From: Mordavella massiliensis | GTDB taxonomy: Bacteria; Bacillota; Clostridia; Lachnospirales; Lachnospiraceae | Assembly: GCF_016901695.1 (NCBI RefSeq) | Contig: NZ_JACJKS010000008.1 | Coordinates: forward strand, 1-64,000 | Direction: 5' to 3' | DNA length: 64,000 nucleotides | Shown: positions 8,741-16,960 of the stretch, piece by piece | Layout: each line of letters begins with the position of its first letter | How positions within the stretch are numbered: the first letter of the stretch is position 1 | The notes under the pieces: model-generated | Databases searched by the model: none | Told to the model about the DNA's origin: nothing | Seen by the model: only the letters and a program-made list of their open reading frames with translations | Translations under genes and position numbers: made by a program

Positions 8741-9606
8741 TATAACTGCTCCTCCTTCCTGCTGGAGATAGTCATCTGTGCCGCGGAGATGGCCACGATC
8801 ACGATGAAGAAGATCACAGCGTTAGCGCTCTGGAATCCGAACTGTCCGCCCGACATACCGTTGTTGTAGATCAGGTAGGAGATGGACTCTGTGCTCTGTG
8901 CAGGGCCGCCCTTTGTCATGGCCATGATCTGGTCGAATACCATCAGGAAATTCTTCACGCAAAGCACCATGTTGATGGTGAAGAAGGGGATGATCAGCGG
9001 GAAGGTCAGGTGGCGGAACCGCTTCCATCCGGTGGCCCCGTCCAGGGAGCCCGCCTCATACACATCCTCCGGTACGGTCTGCAGGCCGGAGATGTAGATG
9101 ATGGTGTTCATGGCGATATTCTGCCAGCAGCAGACGATCATGATCGCGATCCAGGCCGTCTTCTCATTGGAGAGCATGCTCTGGCTCAGGGCCCCGCTTC
9201 CCATCATCTCTCCCAGGGCCGGGAGGATGTAGGTGAACAGGTACTGGAACACGTAGCCCACGACCAGGGCGCCCAGTACGTTGGGCAGGAAGTAGGCTGC
9301 CCGGAAGAAGCCTTTGGCGCGGATCTTGCTGTTCAGGCCCAGCGCCAGGATCAGGCTGATCACATTGGTCACGATGGTGGCGCAGATGGCCAGCTTGAAT
9401 GTGAAGAGGTAGGAGCCTCCCACGCGGGGATCCTGGAACAGATCGATGTAGTTCCGAAGGCCCACCCAGTCATAGGTTCCGAATCCCTTAAAGTTTGTAA
9501 AGCTGTAGATAACGCCGCGGATCAGCGGTATGGTGTTGAAGCACACGAACAGCGCCAGGATCGGTATCGTTATCAACAGGAATGTCCGTTTTCTTTCATT
9601 TTTCAT
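8740..9606 (-). CDS. Carbohydrate ABC transporter permease (MalF/MsmF type)
   Basis: A 288-residue inner-membrane permease with six predicted helices; the first (about residues 9-28) starts right after a basic KNERKRTF stretch. The EAA-like loop EAGSLDGATGWKRFRHLTF lies near residues 183-201. It pairs with the MalG-type subunit encoded immediately downstream, whose ATG overlaps this stop codon by one base. The ribosome binding site (aggagtgggga) and an 18-nt gap to the binding-protein gene place it second in the operon. Confidence 0.92.
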   Translation of the reverse strand: MKNERKRTFLLITIPILALFVCFNTIPLIRGVIYSFTNFKGFGTYDWVGLRNYIDLFQDPRVGGSYLFTFKLAICATIVTNVISLILALGLNSKIRAKGFFRAAYFLPNVLGALVVGYVFQYLFTYILPALGEMMGSGALSQSMLSNEKTAWIAIMIVCCWQNIAMNTIIYISGLQTVPEDVYEAGSLDGATGWKRFRHLTFPLIIPFFTINMVLCVKNFLMVFDQIMAMTKGGPAQSTESISYLIYNNGMSGGQFGFQSANAVIFFIVIVAISAAQMTISSRKEEQL

Positions 9607-9624
9607 TCTATCCCCACTCCTTTC

Positions 9625-10917
9625 CTACTGGTCGCTGCCGTTCTCTGCTTCGTACTCTTCCACGGTGCGGATGATGTCACGGTTGTAGCGCAGCCAGTCG
9701 CTGTCGAACTTCTTCAGGAACGCGTCCGCATCCTTGTTGATCACATAGGTCTGGAGCTGCGCGTCCACTGCCATCTCAGACGGATAGTAGTGGTCCTGGT
9801 AGTCGGTCATGTTGCCGGACTCTATGTACTCTGCCATGCCGTCCAGCATGGGAGCCAGCTCAAAATCGCCCTCCTTGCAGGGAACCGCGTTCTGGTCGTC
9901 GATGTAGGCCTGGATGTTCTCATCGTCGAGAAGGAAGTCGAGCACCTCGTAGGCGGCCTCCTTGTTCTCGCACGCTGCTGTTACGGCGAAGCCGAGGTCA
10001 ATACCGGAGTTCAGGGTGTTGCCGTCTGTGGAATCACTGGCCGGCATCACGAAGGAGTCGATGTTCATCTCCGGGTTGACGGAGAGGATCTGGGGAACCG
10101 CATAGCTTCCGATGGGGTACATGGCGGACTCGCCTCTTGCGAATGCCGTACATGCGTCGTTGTAGCCGTATGCGATGGGATCCTCGGGACCGTAGGAGAT
10201 AAGCTCCAGATATTTCTCTGCCGCCTCCGCGTACCCTTCCGTAAAGTTGGCCTCCCCTCTGTTCACCTGCTTACACAGATCAGCAGGCGCCAGGTCTACG
10301 GCGATGGCGTTCCAGGGCGCCAGGCAGGTCCAGGTGTCACGGAAGCCGAAGTAGAAGGGAAGGATGCCCTCCGCCTGGATCTCCTCGCACAGATCCATGA
10401 GTTCGCCCCAGTTTGTGGGGATCTCCCAGCCGTGCTCCTCAAACATGTCCCTGTTGTAAAGGATGCCTGCCGCATTGGCCACGTAGGGCACGATGAAGGT
10501 GCCGTCCTCCGGCACGATCTCCAGTGCCTCCGCAATGTCGATGTAGGCGTCCTTGATGTCCGTCATCCCCTCATAGTCGGACACGTCCGCAAGGATCTGC
10601 GCATCCACATAGTAGGAGTAGTTGATATCCCCTCCGATACCAATGATGTCCGGATAGTCCTCCCGGATAAACCTTGTCCTTAAGATCGTAGACGCATCGT
10701 TGGGCGAGTCAATGGTCAGATGAATGTCATCGTGGGTCGCATTGAACTGCTCTTCCACCTGGTCGAAGTAGGTGGCAGCCTCCGGCTTGTACTGCAGGAT
10801 CTCGATCTCTGTCTTCCCGTCAGACCCGCCGGCGCCCGAGCAGCCGGTCAGCACCATGGCTCCCGTCATGGCAGCGACCAGCGCCGCACTGAGGTACTTT
10901 GTCGCTTTTCCTCTCAT
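9625..10917 (-). CDS. ABC transporter sugar-binding lipoprotein (MsmE/RafE type)
   Basis: A 430-residue extracellular solute-binding protein of the CUT1 class. A lipoprotein signal peptide ends in the lipobox LTGC, so Cys26 becomes the lipidated residue that anchors it to the outer membrane face. The mature part has the two-lobed binding-protein pattern (EIEILQYKPEAATYFDQV near its start, acidic and Trp/Tyr-rich). It would deliver alpha-galactosides to the two adjacent permeases. First gene of the operon, preceded by the shared AraC control region, which is expected for the most abundant component. Confidence 0.92.
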   Translation of the reverse strand: MRGKATKYLSAALVAAMTGAMVLTGCSGAGGSDGKTEIEILQYKPEAATYFDQVEEQFNATHDDIHLTIDSPNDASTILRTRFIREDYPDIIGIGGDINYSYYVDAQILADVSDYEGMTDIKDAYIDIAEALEIVPEDGTFIVPYVANAAGILYNRDMFEEHGWEIPTNWGELMDLCEEIQAEGILPFYFGFRDTWTCLAPWNAIAVDLAPADLCKQVNRGEANFTEGYAEAAEKYLELISYGPEDPIAYGYNDACTAFARGESAMYPIGSYAVPQILSVNPEMNIDSFVMPASDSTDGNTLNSGIDLGFAVTAACENKEAAYEVLDFLLDDENIQAYIDDQNAVPCKEGDFELAPMLDGMAEYIESGNMTDYQDHYYPSEMAVDAQLQTYVINKDADAFLKKFDSDWLRYNRDIIRTVEEYEAENGSDQ

Positions 10918-10956
10918 TTTTCAGATCTCCTTTCTGCTCTCATCTAAGGTAAATAC

Positions 10957-11079
10957 ATTGTAACATGTCATTATGCGTGTATAAATATCCGTGTTTTTCT
11001 TGTTTTATACCTTAATGCGAGTTTTACGTCTATATGTTGATGTCATGACGCATTTTGGTATATAATGATTTCATCAACA
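10957..11079. promoter_or_regulatory. Divergent control region between the sugar-binding-protein and araC genes
   Basis: Plus strand: TTGATG (11037-11042), 18 bp, TATAAT (11061-11066) serves the regulator gene. Minus strand: TTTATA (10980-10985), 17 bp, TACAAT (10957-10962) is a weak promoter of the kind that needs an activator. Three ATGCG-centred motifs, ATTATGCGTGT (10970-10980), TTAATGCGAGT (11012-11022) and, inverted, AAAATGCGTCATG (11044-11056), are candidate AraC sites. TGTTGATG (11035-11042) and CATCAACA (11072-11079) form an outer inverted repeat. Confidence 0.55.
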
Positions 11080-11092
11080 CAGGAGGTGCGCC

Positions 11093-11947
11093 ATGAGTAA
11101 TGTCCTGTATTCCATTTTCCCAAGTGAGAATTTCATCGATCTGGGTCTGTACCAGTACGGCTGGGAGCAGTGTTCCCCCGCCCACTCCTTCGGGCCGGCG
11201 GCCAGGAACCACTATCTGTTCCACTATGTCCTGTCCGGCGCCGGCACGCTGGACGCCCAGAATTCCAGGGGGGAGTCCGTGATCTACAACATCAAGACCG
11301 GGCAGGGGTTCATGATCTTTCCGCACCAGGTCTGCACCTACATCGCGGACAGCAAGGTCCCCTGGGAATACACCTGGCTGGAATTCGACGGCCTGAAGGC
11401 CAAGGAGCTGATCGAGACAGCCGGCCTGAATGTCAACAATCCCGTGTACCGGCCCCGCCACAAGGATACCGCGGAGCAGATGAAGGACGAGATGCTCTAC
11501 ATCGCGAACCACTCCCACGAATCCACCTTCCATCTCATCGGGCATCTGTATCTGTTCATAGACTGCCTGACGCGCTCCACACAGTCGCCCCTGCAGAACC
11601 AGCCAAGCCGGATGAGCGACTTCTATATCAAGGAGGCGCTGGCCTTCATCGAGCAGAACTTCCAGAACGATATCTCCGTGGAGGACATCGCCTCCTTCTG
11701 CAACCTGAACCGGAGCTACTTTGGCAAGATCTTCAAGGGAGCGGTCGGGAAGTCCCCCCAGGAGTTCCTCATCTCCTACCGCATGTCCAAGGCCGGGGAG
11801 CTCTTAAAGCTCACCGCTTTGTCCATCGCGGACATCGGGAACGCGGTGGGGTATCCGAACCAGCTCCACTTTTCCCGGGCATTCAAAAGCGTATACGGAG
11901 TCTCCCCGCGGACGTGGAGACATGAACAGCAGGGCCGGGAGAGATAG
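11093..11947 (+). CDS. AraC-family regulator of the alpha-galactoside operon (MsmR/RafR type)
   Basis: A 284-residue protein with an N-terminal cupin-like ligand domain (about 1-160; HYLFHYVLSGAGTL, then GQGFMIFPHQVCTYIAD). The C-terminal double HTH AraC domain (about 180-280) includes SVEDIASFCNLNRSYFGKIF and the signature ending SFSRAFKSVYGVSPRTW-like sequence. AraC proteins with cupin domains usually activate sugar operons when the sugar binds. It is transcribed divergently from the binding-protein gene, so regulation of that operon is the natural inference. Start supported by AGGAGG 7 nt upstream. Confidence 0.9.
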   Translation: MSNVLYSIFPSENFIDLGLYQYGWEQCSPAHSFGPAARNHYLFHYVLSGAGTLDAQNSRGESVIYNIKTGQGFMIFPHQVCTYIADSKVPWEYTWLEFDGLKAKELIETAGLNVNNPVYRPRHKDTAEQMKDEMLYIANHSHESTFHLIGHLYLFIDCLTRSTQSPLQNQPSRMSDFYIKEALAFIEQNFQNDISVEDIASFCNLNRSYFGKIFKGAVGKSPQEFLISYRMSKAGELLKLTALSIADIGNAVGYPNQLHFSRAFKSVYGVSPRTWRHEQQGRER

Positions 11948-11969
11948 CCTCTCCCGGCCCTGCCGCTTT
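11932..11969. terminator. Strong terminator downstream of araC
   Basis: A perfect 12-bp stem, GGGCCGGGAGAG (11932-11943) with CTCTCCCGGCCC (11949-11960), has a 5-nt loop that contains the araC stop codon, and is followed by CTTTTT. It separates the convergent GH36 gene. Confidence 0.8.
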
Positions 11970-11985
11970 TTCGATTTCCCTGCTT

Positions 11986-14226
11986 CTATTCTTCTGCTTT
12001 CAAAAGGAAGAGTCTCGACTCAAAGTCAAGAAGTCCCTCCCCGCCCGGCACTTCGCCGCTTGTGGCGTCCGAGGTGACAAGTCCCGCGTACATCAGCTCA
12101 TCCCCGCCGAACTGCCCGAAGGGTCTCTCTGTCACCCGCCGCACGGTGACATTGTACACAAGATCCGGATCCAGGCCCGCCAGGCGCATCCGGGTGTAGG
12201 GCTGGTTCGGCCCGGCCAGCATCCTGAACCAGCCTGCCACCGCCTCCCGGCGGTCTTCGCTCACCACCATCCAGCCGGTCACATTGCCTGCAAAGGGGCT
12301 CTCCAGACGGTAGAAGGTGCCGAACTGGAACAGGCGCCGGTACGCTTTCATGAAGCGGATCTGCTCTTTCACCTGCGCCTGCTCCTCCTCCGTCAGGGTG
12401 TTCAGGTCCAGCTCGTAGCCAAAGGTGCCGAAGTACGCTGCGTTCGCCCTCGTGTGGAGGGGCGTCGCGCGGCCCGTCTGGTGATTGGGGGACGTAGACA
12501 CATGGCTCCCCATGCTGCTCACCGGGTAGCAGTAGGACGTGCCGTGCTGGATCTTCAGCCTCTCCGCCGCGTCCGTGTCATCGCTCGTCCATGCCTGGGG
12601 CGCGTAGTAGAGCATGCCGGGGTCAAACCGGGCGCCGCCGCTGGCGCAGGACTCGAAGAGGATGTGGGGGAATTTCTCTGTCAGCCTTTCGTACAGGTCG
12701 TAGACGCCCAGGATATACCGGTGGAACACCTCGCCCTGCCGGTCCGCCGGGAGGGCCGGGCTGTAGCACTCCGTGATGCTCCGGTTCATGTCCCACTTGA
12801 TATAGGAGATCTCCGCCTCAGAGAGAATCTTCTCCATCATGCCATAAATGCAGTCCACCACTTCCTTCCTGGAAAAGTCCAGCACGTACTGAAACCTGCC
12901 GTGGGCGGAAGGCCTGCCCGGCACATGGAGGATCCAGTCCGGATGGGCCCGGAACAAGTCCGAGTCCCGGTTGACCATCTCCGGCTCAAACCAGAGGCCG
13001 AACTTCATCCCCATCTCCCCGATGCGCCGGGACAGCCCCTCTATGCCGTCCGGCAGCCGGTCCCGGTTGGCCGTCCAGTCGCCCAGACCCGCGTGCTCGC
13101 AGCAGCGCTCCCCGAACCACCCGTCGTCCAGCACAAAGAGCTCCACGCCGCACTCCTTTGCCTTGCGGGCGATCCCGAGGATCTTCTCCTCGTCGAAATC
13201 CATGTAGGTGGCCTCCCAGTTGTTGATGAGGATGGGGCGCTCCCGGTCCCGCCAGTATCCTCTGGCAAGCCTTTTCCGGAAAAGGCTGTGGAAAGTCTGG
13301 CTCAGGGCGTTGAGTCCCCGGTCCGTGTAGGCCAGCACTGCCTCCGGCGTCTGGAATGTCTCCCCCGGCTCCAGCTTCCAGTCAAAGCTGTCCGGGTGGA
13401 TCCCCATGAGGACTCTTGTCGTCCCGTGGGACCCCACTTCCGCCTGGGCCAGGAAATTGCCGCTGTACACAAAAGCCAGGCCCACGGCCTCCCCCTGGAA
13501 CTCGTCTGCACCCGGTCTTTTCAGGATCACGAAGGGATTGTGCTCGTGGGAGGAGTGTCCCCGCCTGCTGCCCACAGACTGGATCCCCTCCTCCAGGCGG
13601 CGCACTTTCAGGTGTCTCTCCCTTGCCCAGGCGCCGGAGAACTGCACGAAGTCCCAGTTGTGATCCGGCAGGTCCAGGCACAGGCTCATGGCCGTCGTCA
13701 GGTGGAGAACTTCCCCTCCGCCGTTTAGGAACCGGACACTCCGGGCCAGGACGGCCCCCTTTGCAAAGAGGGTGTAGGACAGCTCGGCCACAAGATGCGT
13801 GACCTCATCCTCCAGCGTCAGCACAAGCGTCTGCGCCTCCCCGTCGTCCTCTGTGTAGGTGGCCGGAAGGCCCTCCAGCTTCGGCTTCCCCTCCAGGATC
13901 CGGTGTCCCCTGTACACAAAGCGGGAGATCCGGCTGCCGTTCTCCTGCAGCACTTCCACTGCCGGCATCCGGTAATCCCCGGTCCCGTAGGACGGGTACT
14001 CCTGCTTCAGGTGATCCAGGGAGAACGCTTTGTTGTCCTCAAACGTGCAGGAGGACATGGGGCGGGGCAGGCTCTCCAGCAGCCAGGAGAAATCCTCCCG
14101 GTCCCGGATCCGTTTCCCGAAATAGAGCTGTCCCATCTGCCCGTCCCGCAGCACGGTCATAATGTAGCTGATCTGGTCATTATACAGGTGAAATGTCTGA
14201 CTGTCTTCCTTAAACACGATGCGCAT
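11986..14226 (-). CDS. Second alpha-galactosidase, GH36
   Basis: A 746-residue intracellular GH36 enzyme, clearly homologous to but diverged from the first copy in this window. FVLDDGWFGE (364-373), FEPEMV, the nucleophile D479 in KWDMNR and an acid/base aspartate in TSDDTD (D549-D552) are all present. Domain order is the same: beta-supersandwich, TIM barrel, C-terminal beta domain. Unlike the first copy it is not in a transporter operon. It has its own promoter with an embedded palindrome (14296-14312) and lies downstream of a separate AraC gene, which suggests a different inducing sugar or a different chain length. Confidence 0.93.
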   Translation of the reverse strand: MRIVFKEDSQTFHLYNDQISYIMTVLRDGQMGQLYFGKRIRDREDFSWLLESLPRPMSSCTFEDNKAFSLDHLKQEYPSYGTGDYRMPAVEVLQENGSRISRFVYRGHRILEGKPKLEGLPATYTEDDGEAQTLVLTLEDEVTHLVAELSYTLFAKGAVLARSVRFLNGGGEVLHLTTAMSLCLDLPDHNWDFVQFSGAWARERHLKVRRLEEGIQSVGSRRGHSSHEHNPFVILKRPGADEFQGEAVGLAFVYSGNFLAQAEVGSHGTTRVLMGIHPDSFDWKLEPGETFQTPEAVLAYTDRGLNALSQTFHSLFRKRLARGYWRDRERPILINNWEATYMDFDEEKILGIARKAKECGVELFVLDDGWFGERCCEHAGLGDWTANRDRLPDGIEGLSRRIGEMGMKFGLWFEPEMVNRDSDLFRAHPDWILHVPGRPSAHGRFQYVLDFSRKEVVDCIYGMMEKILSEAEISYIKWDMNRSITECYSPALPADRQGEVFHRYILGVYDLYERLTEKFPHILFESCASGGARFDPGMLYYAPQAWTSDDTDAAERLKIQHGTSYCYPVSSMGSHVSTSPNHQTGRATPLHTRANAAYFGTFGYELDLNTLTEEEQAQVKEQIRFMKAYRRLFQFGTFYRLESPFAGNVTGWMVVSEDRREAVAGWFRMLAGPNQPYTRMRLAGLDPDLVYNVTVRRVTERPFGQFGGDELMYAGLVTSDATSGEVPGGEGLLDFESRLFLLKAEE

Positions 14227-14273
14227 CTTCTCATCCTCCGTCGCAATATAAATTTGTCTTCTGCTTTCTCTAT

Positions 14274-14312
14274 ATTATATAGGGAAGCCCGCGCCCGGAA
14301 CAGGCTGTTCCG
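14274..14312 (-). promoter_or_regulatory. Promoter with embedded palindromic operator for the second GH36 gene
   Basis: Minus strand TATAAT (14274-14279) has a poor -35. At the expected -35 position (14297-14302) lies one half of the perfect 17-bp palindrome CGGAACAGGCTGTTCCG (14296-14312). A palindrome overlapping a weak -35 is typical of a regulated promoter; the adjacent AraC protein is the obvious candidate binder. Confidence 0.6.
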
Positions 14313-14341
14313 TTGCAAAAAACAGTCAAAATGTTAGATCT

Positions 14342-15178
14342 TTACATGTCAGCCCCGTGCTGCCTCCGGTAGGCCGAAGGCGTCACGCTCATCCGCTGCT
14401 TAAATGTCTTGGAAAAGACCAGCGCGTCCTCGTACCCGCAGGACATGGCCACGCTCTCCACAGAGAGCTTTGTCGCCTCCAGAAGCCGGGACGCTCTTGT
14501 CATGCGGAAGCTGGTCAGGTACTCCTTGGGGGACACCCCCATGTGGGTCCGGAACAGAGTGTAGAGATAACTCCGGTTGATGCCCACATACTCTGCGATC
14601 TCCTCCACCCTGAGCGGATAGGAATAGTGGTTCTGTATGTACTCCACCGCCTTGCGGATATAGAGGTTGTCGTCCCTGTCCCGCCGGATCATCCCGGTCT
14701 CCATGTGCCTGGCCAGATGTGAGAAGAACTGGTAGAGGAGCCCCTCCAGCATATATTCATTCGCCACCGTGTAGTGCCGGTTCTCCAGCATGGCGAGGAC
14801 GATCTTCTCCAGCTCTTCGCCGCAGGCGCACTGAAAAACAGGCTGCGCGCTGCAAAGTCCCAGATCCCGCAGATACGCGCCCGCCTTCTCTCCCGCAAAT
14901 CCGATCCACACGTAGGTCCACGGATCCTCCCGGTCCGCCTCGTAGAACGTCTGCACGTCCGGCTCGATGAGGAACCCCTGCCCGGCACGGAGATGGTACT
15001 CTTCCGCTCCCACGGAGAACCTGCCCTTCCCTTTCAGGATATAGTGCAGGATGTAGTTGGGCCGGACCGCCGGTCCGTAGCTGTGGCAGGGCAGGCATCC
15101 GGCGTAGCCGCAGAAGCACAGGTACAGATCGGAAAATGTCCGGTTTTTCATCTGAAGCACATGTGAATAATCTTCCAT
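14342..15178 (-). CDS. AraC-family regulator, probably of the second alpha-galactosidase gene
   Basis: A 278-residue AraC protein. The N-terminal cupin-like half (about 1-150) contains RPNYILHYILKGKGRFSV and RAGQGFLIEPDVQTFYEAD; the C-terminal half carries two HTH motifs (PLRVEEIAEYVGINRSYLY; SVESVAMSCGYEDALVFSKTF, about 190-270). A much longer frame reaches 15373, but the ATG at 15178 has AGGAGG about 9 nt upstream and gives normal family length. It sits 115 nt upstream of, and in line with, the GH36 gene and is divergent from an MFS gene, so it may control both. Confidence 0.88.
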   Translation of the reverse strand: MEDYSHVLQMKNRTFSDLYLCFCGYAGCLPCHSYGPAVRPNYILHYILKGKGRFSVGAEEYHLRAGQGFLIEPDVQTFYEADREDPWTYVWIGFAGEKAGAYLRDLGLCSAQPVFQCACGEELEKIVLAMLENRHYTVANEYMLEGLLYQFFSHLARHMETGMIRRDRDDNLYIRKAVEYIQNHYSYPLRVEEIAEYVGINRSYLYTLFRTHMGVSPKEYLTSFRMTRASRLLEATKLSVESVAMSCGYEDALVFSKTFKQRMSVTPSAYRRQHGADM

Positions 15179-15188
15179 AAAAAAAATC

Positions 15189-15214
15189 CTCCTGTGATAT
15201 TTATACCACAGGAG
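15189..15214. repeat. Inverted repeat over the araC promoter and ribosome binding site
   Basis: CTCCTGTG (15189-15196) and CACAGGAG (15207-15214) form a perfect 8-bp inverted repeat around a TATAAA-type -10 (15200-15205, minus strand). One arm contains the araC Shine-Dalgarno sequence. It may be an autoregulatory operator or, in a longer transcript, a hairpin that hides the ribosome binding site. Confidence 0.5.
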
Positions 15215-15320
15215 AAAAAAGTTATCATCTGTTTTTACTCTCCTCACTTTTCCCCACGGGCAAGCTGTACGCCCGGCGCATTTCAGAGTATAATGATAAA
15301 AAAGTGAAAGGAGAGAACAG

Positions 15321-16535
15321 ATGAAATCTGCCCCGAACCGGTGGCTCATCCTCACAGCGGCCGCCATCGTCAATTTTGTCCACGGAAATCCCTACATCTG
15401 GACCGTCTTCCAGCCCTATGTGAAGGAGGAGTACGGCCTCTCCACCGCCGCCTCCAGCCTGCCCTTCACCCTCATCATCGGCATCTTCGCCGCCGGGAAC
15501 ATGGCGGGCGGATACCTCCAGCACAGGCTCGGAGCCCGGATGACCGCCTTCCTCGGGAGCCTTGTCATGTGCGCCGGCTTCCTCCTGGCCGCCATGGCAC
15601 CCCGCAGCATGCCCTGGCTCATCAGTCTCGGGTACGGGATCCTGGGCGGCTTTGGCTCGGGCTGCGCCTTCGCCATGCTCACCGCCGTGCCCCAGGCATG
15701 GTTCCCGGAGCGCCGGGGCATGGTCTCCGGCATCACCATCGGCATGGTGGGCCTCTCCGGCATCCTCATGAACCCCCTGTGCGACCGGCTCCTGGCCGCC
15801 TTCGGCTACCGGGCGGCCATGCTCTGGGTCACCTTCATCTACGCGGTCCTCTGCCTGGGCATCTTCTTCCTGCGGGAGCCGGGGGAGGCCGGGGCCGGAA
15901 GCCCTGCGCCCCGGGCCGGGAAAGCCATGGGGAGCGGGACAGCCGGGATGGCCGGGACGGGCGGAATGGATCCTTCGCAGGATACCCGCAGGCAGTACAC
16001 GCCCCGGGAGATGATGCGCACCCGCTCCTTCTACATCATCAGCCTTGTCTACGCCCTGGCCGTCCCGGCCTACGCCCTCGTAAATCCGGTGATGAAATCC
16101 CTGGGCATGGAGCGGGGCCTGACGGACAGCGCCGCCCTCTTAGGCGTGGTGGCCGCCTCCGCCGCCAACATCGCGGGGCGCTTCGCCCTCCCCTGGCTCT
16201 CCGACCGCACCGGCCGCAGGCGGGTGCTTGGGGCCACCTACCTGCTGTGCACTGTCTCCACCCTGGGGCTCGTCTTTGCCAGGGGCGCCCTCTTCACCGT
16301 CCTCTCCTCCGCAGTCTGCCTCGTGTACGGCGGGGTGGTCAGCGTCTTCCCCGTGGTCGTGTCCGACCGCTTCGGCACGAAGTATCAGGGGACCAACTAC
16401 GGGGCGGCCATGATCGGCTACAGCATCGCCTCCCTCCTGTCGCCCCTGCTCCTCTCCCTGGCAGGGCAGGAAGCCTCCCTTGTCATCACGGGGCTGGCCA
16501 GCCTGGGCGGGCTCTTCCTGCTGCGGTTTCTGTAG
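15321..16535 (+). CDS. MFS transporter, oxalate/formate antiporter-like (OFA) family
   Basis: A 404-residue, 12-helix major facilitator. The opening NRWLILTAAAIVNFVHGNPY and IWTVFQPYVKEEYG are typical of the OFA subfamily, which exchanges small carboxylates, though many members have unknown substrates. The central cytoplasmic loop (about residues 190-230) is unusually Gly/Ala/Pro-rich. The gene is divergent from the AraC gene and has TATAAT at 15289-15294 and a GGAGAG ribosome binding site. Proximity to the alpha-galactosidase genes hints at a link, but the family is not a classic sugar carrier, so the substrate remains open. Confidence 0.8.
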   Translation: MKSAPNRWLILTAAAIVNFVHGNPYIWTVFQPYVKEEYGLSTAASSLPFTLIIGIFAAGNMAGGYLQHRLGARMTAFLGSLVMCAGFLLAAMAPRSMPWLISLGYGILGGFGSGCAFAMLTAVPQAWFPERRGMVSGITIGMVGLSGILMNPLCDRLLAAFGYRAAMLWVTFIYAVLCLGIFFLREPGEAGAGSPAPRAGKAMGSGTAGMAGTGGMDPSQDTRRQYTPREMMRTRSFYIISLVYALAVPAYALVNPVMKSLGMERGLTDSAALLGVVAASAANIAGRFALPWLSDRTGRRRVLGATYLLCTVSTLGLVFARGALFTVLSSAVCLVYGGVVSVFPVVVSDRFGTKYQGTNYGAAMIGYSIASLLSPLLLSLAGQEASLVITGLASLGGLFLLRFL

Positions 16536-16549
16536 GCTTTCCGGATCGC

Positions 16550-16870
16550 TCAGTGCCCGGACGTCGCCTTCAGCCCCATGATCCCCACAAGGAGAAGAAC
16601 GATGAAAAAACACCTCGCCGGAGTGAGGGACTCCTTGAAAAGAATGACGCCAGCCGCCACTGCCCCCAGAGCTCCGATGCCTGTCCAGATTGCGTAGGAC
16701 GTGCCCAAAGGCAGCGTCTTGGTAGCCTGCGACAGAAAGAGAAAGCTGACCACCATCCCCGCGATGGTCAGCACCGTAAATTTCAGTACGGTAAACCCCT
16801 CCGAAAACTTCAGACAGGTGGACCAGAACACCTCCATCACACCTGCGATCACAAGATAAACCCATGCCAT
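16550..16870 (-). CDS. SMR-family exporter, Gdx/SugE (guanidinium exporter) subtype
   Basis: A 106-residue, four-helix protein that works as an antiparallel dimer. The opening MAWVYLVIAGVMEVFW carries the essential membrane glutamate (E13). LKFSEGFT and GTSYAIWTGIGALGAV match the Gdx (SugE) branch, which exports guanidinium in exchange for protons, rather than the EmrE/QacC drug-export branch. The open frame extends upstream to 16936, but the ATG at 16870 is preceded by AGGAGG with good spacing. Expression appears to be gated by the structured leader at 16961-17024. Gdx assignment rests on these motifs only. Confidence 0.8.
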   Translation of the reverse strand: MAWVYLVIAGVMEVFWSTCLKFSEGFTVLKFTVLTIAGMVVSFLFLSQATKTLPLGTSYAIWTGIGALGAVAAGVILFKESLTPARCFFIVLLLVGIMGLKATSGH

Positions 16871-16960
16871 AAACCAATACCTCCTGCGTAAACTTTTTGT
16901 CTTTACCGCCTTCATACCGCAAAGCAGTATCATCACCTTGCCGCAAGCGGTCGCCAGTAC

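Noticed and set aside
16140-16946. Long open frames opposite or inside GC-rich genes (for example opposite the MFS, LarC and PFOR genes)
   Set aside because: They lack ribosome binding sites, have low-complexity compositions and lie fully antisense to, or in another frame of, well-supported genes.
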